Below, piece after piece: positions 58,001 through 64,000 of a DNA stretch of 64,000 nucleotides. Position 1 is the first letter of the stretch. Every line of letters begins with the position of its first letter. The stretch covers positions 1,302,001 through 1,366,000 of the forward strand of contig OX596341.1 in the NCBI GenBank assembly GCA_951394405.1. The letters are read 5' to 3'. The DNA comes from Coprinellus micaceus. Its lineage: Eukaryota > Basidiomycota > Agaricomycetes > Agaricales > Psathyrellaceae. The notes beneath the pieces were generated by a model. It searched no databases and was not told the DNA's origin. It worked only from the letters and a program-made list of their open reading frames with translations. Made by a program: the position numbers and the translations under genes.

Positions 58001-59516
58001 TCAAATTCCACTTCCTTGGCGACTATGCTGCGGTCATACGCCGGTTCGGAACGACGGATTCCTACTCGACCGAAACAGTGAGTGAAGGGCGTGCCGTTCT
58101 ACTTGAAATCACACCGACGAACTTAATCCTTGCCATGTAGGGAGAGTTATACCATCGAGGGCCAAAGGCATGGTACCCGCGAACGGACAAGAAAGAATAT
58201 CAAGTCCAGCTGTCCCACATCGAGAGACGCCAAGTTCGACTCTCACAGCTACGGTCTGCACTCGATAGAGACACCCCGAATGCGCAACACGCAGCACCAG
58301 CTCCAGGGAAGTCTCCAGCATCGCCTGAACAGCGCTACAGCATTGGGGCTAGTCAGAATTCCCCATTAAATCTCGACTATTTCTCCGATGGGCTAGGGCT
58401 GAGGCGGACGGAATATTTCCGTGTATGTATCAGACACTGCTAACAACACGCTCGCTTCCTGACCCATTCTGTGGCACAGGACTTTAACCGCAAACTCAAG
58501 CAACATCTTTGCGCCAGAATCTTCCTTCAGCTCGGCCTCGAAGCGACTGACCCAAGTGAATCTTGGGTTCATGTTACCCTCCAGCACAGCCGTATCTACA
58601 GCCACAAGATTCTACGGGTTTACTACACCACTTATGATGTCCGAAGAGAAGAAGACGTGGTCCACATCAATACGCCTCACTGCAACGTCATCGTTCTGAA
58701 TAAACTTAAAAGGGAGAAACGGAACCAGGAACACCCGTACCTCTACGCCAGGATTTTGGGCATTTTTCACGTGAACGCCGCGTATGTTGGCCATCTCTCG
58801 GGAGAAGAACTCAGAAACAGGGCCAGGACGTTCCAAAAACTCGAGTTCGTTTGGGTGCATTGGTATGATTTTCTCGGATCCAAGGATGAGTTCAGCCTCG
58901 ACAAGCTCTCCCTATGTCCTCTTCAGTCGACGGCAGCTCTCGCATTCCTCGACCCTCAAGATATCGTTCGTGGGGTTCACCTTATCCCTCAATTCACAGG
59001 TGGCAAGTCCACTGCTCCCCTTCCATCCTTCCGGTTTTCCTCTGGAAAAGGTCAAGAGTTGTGGAAGGCATATTACATCAACAGGTATGAAACCCCCACT
59101 TCAAGTTGACCTAATATCATTCAAGTCTCGCCGCTCACGGACTGCCGTTTAGATTCGCCGATCGAGACCTGTTTATGAGATATCAGTACGGAATGGCTGT
59201 CGGACACACCTACATGCACACAGACGTGTTTCCTGACCCCAGTACCACCCCTGTATTTGCGGACAATTTTGACTATGTTCTTGACCTTGGCCCAGGTGCG
59301 TTGGTTGCAAATGGTCCTTTTATTGCCGATGAGACTTATCAACGGAATCCAGACACTATGAACACCATCGAAGAGCCGTCTTTGGAACTTGAAGCGAGAG
59401 CGGAATCGAACGATGATGGAGCCGAAAGAGAGGATTACTTTGAACGGTTGAACGATGGTGAACTGCTCGCATATGACGAAATGTACCCGGGGGTGGTGGA
59501 GTCACAATTCAATTGA
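55048..59516 (+). CDS. Plavaka-type (KDZP) transposase, intact
   Basis: Twelve exons: 55048-55326, 55397-55474, 55527-55650, 55716-56614, 56682-56911, 56968-57208, 57283-57461, 57521-57626, 57688-58077, 58141-58422, 58480-59084, 59153-59516. All phases agree; product 1258 residues without internal stops. It starts with a C2HC zinc finger (TCVNCGKHYSTPHHLDAHQA) and a Pro-rich LPEPLPPV segment. Plavaka landmarks follow: HFHYHPFKATWKR, ALMIWSDATQLTSFGNASLW, YLFFGNDSKYRR, CGVRNNGGKPCHRCL, VVDILHEFEVGVWKRLYVHL, QWHALAKLRLH, LGAQMRLF and a terminal FADRDLFMRYQYGMAVGH. It is a cut-and-paste DNA transposase with a presumed RNase H-like core. An upstream in-frame ATG at 54919 would lengthen the N-terminus. 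Element ends were not found. Confidence 0.9.
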
Positions 59517-61858
59517 ACGCTCCAGGTGGTAATGCCTGCATTCAATCGTTGGGACGCGCCTCCATTGGTACCTCTGAACCTGTGTTTTTGCGTGTGGATA
59601 CACGATCTGCCATTTAGTACCACCCCGCCTTCCGGTATGTGGCATGCCAATGACGCTTAATCCTGTCGTCTGCGGAAGCACCGCTTTTGAATTCAAGCGG
59701 CGCCTCTGCGCAGTGTTCAGCGTTGTGACCGCAATAACCGTTATCATTATACTTCATGGCCCTTCCTTGCATCCGTGAAGTCTTTCCAAGTACGTTTGCC
59801 GATGGCTTGAGCACTGGCGCCGCTCGCTGACCTGGAGTGTGCAAAAGTCCTTCAGCTGACTCCGCTTGAAAGGAAGAGTCTAGAAAAGAAGAATCTGCAT
59901 TCAAGATGCGGGGTGTGTGAAAGGAGCCGTGGTGGGCCTTACCCCTGTTCCTTCTTGGAAGCGTGCACTGAGAGCAATTGCATATGACAGGACTCGCCTT
60001 GCAACCTATCGTCAACACAACTCCCAATGTCGCACAGGGCCATAGTGATAGTGCCCCTTTGCTCAATGTATGTACTTCTGAAGTATGCGCCATGTGGGGT
60101 TATTGACAAATCATTGGGAATTGTATGGTAGACGTCCAGTTCACATCATCATAATATGCGTACAGGACAGAGTGAACTTGAAGCGTCGTGTGGGACAGAG
60201 TCTCAATGCCGAAGGAAGATTGAGCTGCCGTCGAGCAAGGCCTCCGAGTCTGTTCCTGGTGCGCCTTTAGTTGCCGCGGCAAGACTCCCAAGCCACCCAA
60301 CCCTGCTATTGTTAACCCCAACGGCAGGGGGCGCCCTCTGTGGGCCTCCAGAAGTCGGGCGCGATTCAAGGGCGCTAACCGAGAGCCCGCCCACTCTGAC
60401 ACGCGGCAGTCCCAGTCGTGAGTCGACAGCCCATCTTCGCGTCGCTTGCGAACTAAACATGATGGGCAGCCTACAGTCCAGGCCGTAATACCTGCTCACC
60501 GTATAATCGGACTGCACATAATCGGAACCCAAGGCAAGGGCAACAGACGCCCACGGACCTTCCTGCAAGTTCCAACCATTTCCCGTGCCGTTCTCGTTCT
60601 GGGGCTCGACATGCGCGCCTTGATTTGACTCGAGCCAATTCTGAACAAACTGACATCGAGGACCAGCCTGAGGCCACCTCGTCCGGCTCTTCTCCAGGCA
60701 GCCACGAGAGTCGCTGTTCGAGAACGTGGGAGGCCTCTTCGTCGGTTCAACCCCACAAGGCCATTGGCAGTCGGTCACGCACTCTGATTGAGCCACAGCA
60801 AAAGAGTTGTTTCTATGCACACACAAACACACACGCCGTGCCGGATGAAGCTTTCGGCGCTTACTCGCTGCCCTCAGAATGCTCGTTGCGCGCCTGCCGA
60901 CCGGTCATGACCTGCATGTGCCAGGGACATCTAAACACTGTCCCACCCTCATCTAGAGACGGCCCAACTTCGATCCGCGAGAAACAGCATTGCTCGACGC
61001 AAGTGTTTGGGAATCTCCAGCAGCTGGCCGCTCGTTACCACCTTCCTGATACGTTACCTCCACCGCCGGATTTATCTGGGGAACCGCGGGACGCGCGGGC
61101 TGGCCAAACGCATCCATCCGATGTCTACGTGCGGTGCTATATTCGTTCGTTTGGCAGGCGAGCGGTTGAGGGACAGTTGACTCCATCGAGCTACCCCTTC
61201 TAGCAGTCGCGGTATCGTTCGTTGGACAACGAAATCCATTATTTTTAGTCCGCATTAGCCTGTGATGTTCGGTGACAGCTGTAGAGGAATCGATATCAGG
61301 ATTGGTGTGCTACTGTTACCACCGTCGTACTTAGATTACTGTACTGCCTTGTGCCGTGAAATATTAATAAAACTTCCCTGAAGCGTGATGTTTCCCGTTT
61401 GATATCGTTATTCATTTTGGCGCTCATCATCGAGTTGGGCGCTTGTTAATGATCGGGACACAGCAATTGTACACAAAAGAATGGATGCGACACCGCCCTT
61501 GATGAGAAGTAGCCCAGTGAGGACGCATGTTCTCGCGTAATCCGCAATTCGATCAGGGGGGGTAGATGAACTCAATCTTCTTAGGTCCCAATGCGTCCCG
61601 TTGCGTCGCCTACCACTGTGTCAAATTAATAGCGACGTGCCACCTTGGTAAGCTCGCGTATTAGTACACAGCCGAGGGTACAGCCCTCTTCTAACGGTAA
61701 CGTGATAAGGGGGACCACTGGCGTTCGACGCGTACTAGACTCACACGACCATCGGTGAAAGTGGACTTGGATAAATAGCCCAAAGACCCCAGGCGTTCCA
61801 GTAATCCAGCAGAATCACTCCCCCTCCCTTTCTCCACTCGGCTATCCAAGTTTTTAGA
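59517..61858. other. Downstream of transposase, no supported gene
   Basis: Overlapping frames on both strands at 60203-60832 (minus) and 60625-61203 (plus) have no recognised motif. The plus frame contains LPDTLPPPPDLSGEP, vaguely like transposon-linked Pro-rich regions. A terminal inverted repeat partner for the transposase element was looked for here and not found. A CA-rich run lies near 60820. Confidence 0.3.
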
Positions 61859-63129
61859 ATGAGTGTCCGCCAGCAGACCCCCGACCCGAGGATCCTTCTT
61901 TCCCACTTCTTGCGTCAGGTGGACAGCTGCCATATCCACACCCCAAGTCGTCCCCCGGTGCCTCTCCACTATGACGCGAGAACCGAGTCCTTGAAAGAGT
62001 ATCCTTGGTGTGTAACCTACCGTACAGTCTCTCTTGGGTCGGCGTCCTGAAGTAACCTTCTAAGGCCTTGCGACCCAGAGTCCCAGAGGCGCATAGCGCC
62101 GTCAGACCTCGAAATATATCGTCGAACCCACAGGCTCGTCGGCCCGTCTTGTCTCTGTGCCTTCCTCGACGGAAAAGAGTATTCGGAGGCGCGGATCGGC
62201 ATCGTAGAGTCTGTGACCGGGGATAGCGACCGAAATCGGACAACTTTACATGGCGAGTACGTCGCCGTGTGTGCAAGTCAGAGATGCGGATACTACTGTG
62301 AGTGACATAGCCCTGGACATCTTATACTTGTGCGGCACTCACTGCGATGCCTAGTGTGCCTTGAAAGGTTCTATCCCTTGAACGGCTTGAGGTTGAAGAT
62401 GTGCTTTAAAAGAGGTTAGTGGGCCCCAAAATCACACACACGAGAGAAAGGTGACGCTACTTTATACCACAGCGATTCCCTTACCTGTGCAAGAATTGGC
62501 TCAAATCACCTTCGTCGAAAGGTCGTACGGGGTTGGGGAAGGCCTCTTCCAAATAATGCCCGCACCCGTCGTTCGGGGAAGGGGGAGTCATAAGTCGCAA
62601 TCGGTTACCAGAATCAGTGGCAAGAAAACTAACTGTTTGGGACGGTCCAGGCCTCCGCCGCGTGCGTCCGCGGGAACCGCAAAGGATACACATGGCGCAC
62701 ACTCGGGCGCTCGCGGCAGGCATCTCAGAATCGAGGTTCTGGGCAATGTTCGTGCAGTGCATCGCTTGCAAATTGGTCATGTTTCGTGAAATATCGAGCC
62801 AACACGAGTGCGAGAAGCCTTCTGCTGGAGCGAGGCAAATGTGCCACCCTTATTCTCCATCCACACGGAGGTTGCGTCCCCACCTGCAAAGAACCTTAGG
62901 AGACTCTCCAGAGCTTCCTATCCTCCGTTCGCTCAGGCCATCTCCCGCCCCAACCCAGAGGGACGACGCAGAGTTCGATCAAGACGAGGATGGCTCGGGT
63001 TCTGGGGATGATACCGACGTGATCCCGCCGTCGGATGAGGTCGAAGCGCCCGATTCAGGCGACTTCGAACTTCCCTCCATTTTGCAAATCCTAGATTCGG
63101 TTCCACGCACCTCCCGCGGCGGGCAGTAA
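61859..63129 (+). CDS. Cys-rich unknown protein
   Basis: Five exons: 61859-62007, 62065-62297, 62355-62414, 62473-62616, 62720-63129, in frame for 331 residues. Residues about 50-130 hold YRRTHRLVGPSCLCAFLDG, EARIGIVESVTGD and GEYVAVCASQRCGYYLCLER then FYPLNGLRLKMCFKR, with regularly spaced Cys. After the last intron comes FWAMFVQCIACKLVMFREI then SSQHECEK, a possible C2HC metal site. The tail is acidic (DQDEDGSGSGDDTD). Wording like this is common in unnamed Agaricomycete proteins, but I know no function. The 104-nt last intron has a gtggca donor and is the weakest junction. The frame before the ATG ends in a possible tttttag acceptor, so a 5' exon cannot be excluded. Confidence 0.55.
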
Positions 63130-63476
63130 AGGCTGCCTACCTATTTCGTTGCCCCATGACCCTGATGGACAAGTCTGATTATTTAGGAATTAGTTTGGAC
63201 TCTTCTCCGCATTGGTATTGGACTAGCTACCTTTGGACCTTCTTTTCGTATCAGAATTGTGACGGGATATTGATTAGTGACCTATATGATAAAGATATGA
63301 GCCTTGCGGTGAACGAGGGATGATGAATGAAAGGTGATAAGGACGATGGGCCACGGTGCGTCCTCATATTCGCGATGATGGCAATATGTCTCAACTTTTG
63401 AACTCCGACTGTCACCGCTATATAAGAGAGGTTGCGTTCAACCGATATCCTCAGAACTCCCCTCCCCACTCTCGCC
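63130..63476. promoter_or_regulatory. Intergenic, likely promoter
   Basis: A 347-nt gap. A TATA-like tatataagag lies at about 63420, some 55 nt before the ATG at 63477, in fitting position for a promoter of the gene that follows. Confidence 0.35.
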
Positions 63477-63662
63477 ATGCCCTCAAGTGAAGACCAGGGG
63501 TAAGCTTCATCACCCAAAAGTATTGGCTAATGCTCACATCAGGCCGCCGCCATTTGTAGATCTTGTAGATCTTCCCCTTCTTCTGACGCTGTTCAAGTTG
63601 GCGTCTATCTCTCAGGACAGCATCTGTCTTCGTGCAAGCTCCTTAGCAGGCCTGCTTGCGAG
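63477..63662 (+). CDS. Start of an unknown gene, incomplete
   Basis: An ATG at 63477 opens a 23-nt exon (MPSSEDQ), joined across a 43-nt intron (63500-63542) to 63543-63662, which encodes PPPFVDLVDLPLLLTLFKLA then SISQDSICLRASSLAGLL. A gtagtg donor at 63663 ends the exon at phase 2. The following exon was not identified before the window ends. The hydrophobic Leu-rich stretch may be a helix. No family is recognised. Confidence 0.35.
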
Positions 63663-64000
63663 GTAGTGGTAGTCTACTATGGATGGTACACGCGCTAACT
63701 CCCTATTTCCCGCCCCTCGGCGACTCTGTCGTGGCCTATGCAGCACGCTCTGACCGACGGCCACCCCCCGACCAGCCACGCAACTGTACTGTTAAAGTTC
63801 TCGCCCCTCGGATGGAGTGCGTCTTACGCCTCGAGGAAGTATTATTGCCTTGATGCAGCATCGGGTACGATGTGAGTCTGCCCGACCATCGTCTCCCCTT
63901 TTGCGTCGAACTGACTGCGAACACAGTCCACAGGGCACTGAGGAGGACGAGGTTGGGAAGGCGAAACTTCGGGGATGGCTCATCTCAGAGGGATGGTTCC

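Noticed and set aside
60203..61203. Overlapping long frames on both strands (209 and 192 codons)
   Set aside because: Neither has recognised motifs or splice structure. GC-rich sequence easily gives such antisense pairs.

Overview
The window looks like nuclear DNA of an Agaricomycete basidiomycete, possibly Cantharellales (Rhizoctonia/Ceratobasidium-like; the order is inference). Genes are cut by many short GT-AG introns, mostly 43-85 nt. Several families expanded in Agaricomycotina occur together: TKW-type P-loop GTPases, DUF6535 membrane proteins, DUF6698 proteins and a Plavaka-type transposase. Gene models below were built by hand from splice sites and reading frame; no database search was run.

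0-22.7 kb: an array of nine GTPase modules in six genes, three of them two-domain fusions (139-1853, 11476-13580, 18353-20328) and three single-domain (5163-6085, 7100-8260, 14415-15329). A DUF6535 gene and a divergent housekeeping pair, the mitochondrial citrate carrier and uroporphyrinogen-III synthase, sit among them. Intact adenylosuccinate lyase closes the array at 20.8-22.7 kb. A decayed piece of the same lyase gene lies behind the single-domain GTPase at 14.4 kb, so a GTPase-plus-lyase block appears to have been duplicated.

Main observation: every module has the same exon plan, with the Walker A loop on its own 34-nt microexon. Each of the three fusions pairs one module with canonical Walker A lysine and one with arginine in its place; all three single-domain proteins keep lysine. 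Proteins end in a short amphipathic helix that the internal modules lack. This suggests intramolecular active/inactive GTPase pairs acting at membranes, comparable in layout to multi-domain animal GIMAPs (inference).

23-32 kb: a small unknown gene, an Sds3-like gene with a decayed neighbouring copy, and a 1.15-kb non-autonomous DNA transposon with 48-bp terminal inverted repeats.

32-43.5 kb: a homeobox transcription factor divergent from a coiled-coil gene, two unknown minus-strand genes, and a long Pro/Ser-rich protein gene.

45-64 kb: a DUF6698 gene, a predicted tail-anchored protein, a long stretch with only coding-like fragments, a complete 12-exon Plavaka-type transposase, a Cys-rich unknown gene and a partial gene start. 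No tRNA, rRNA or CRISPR array was recognised.
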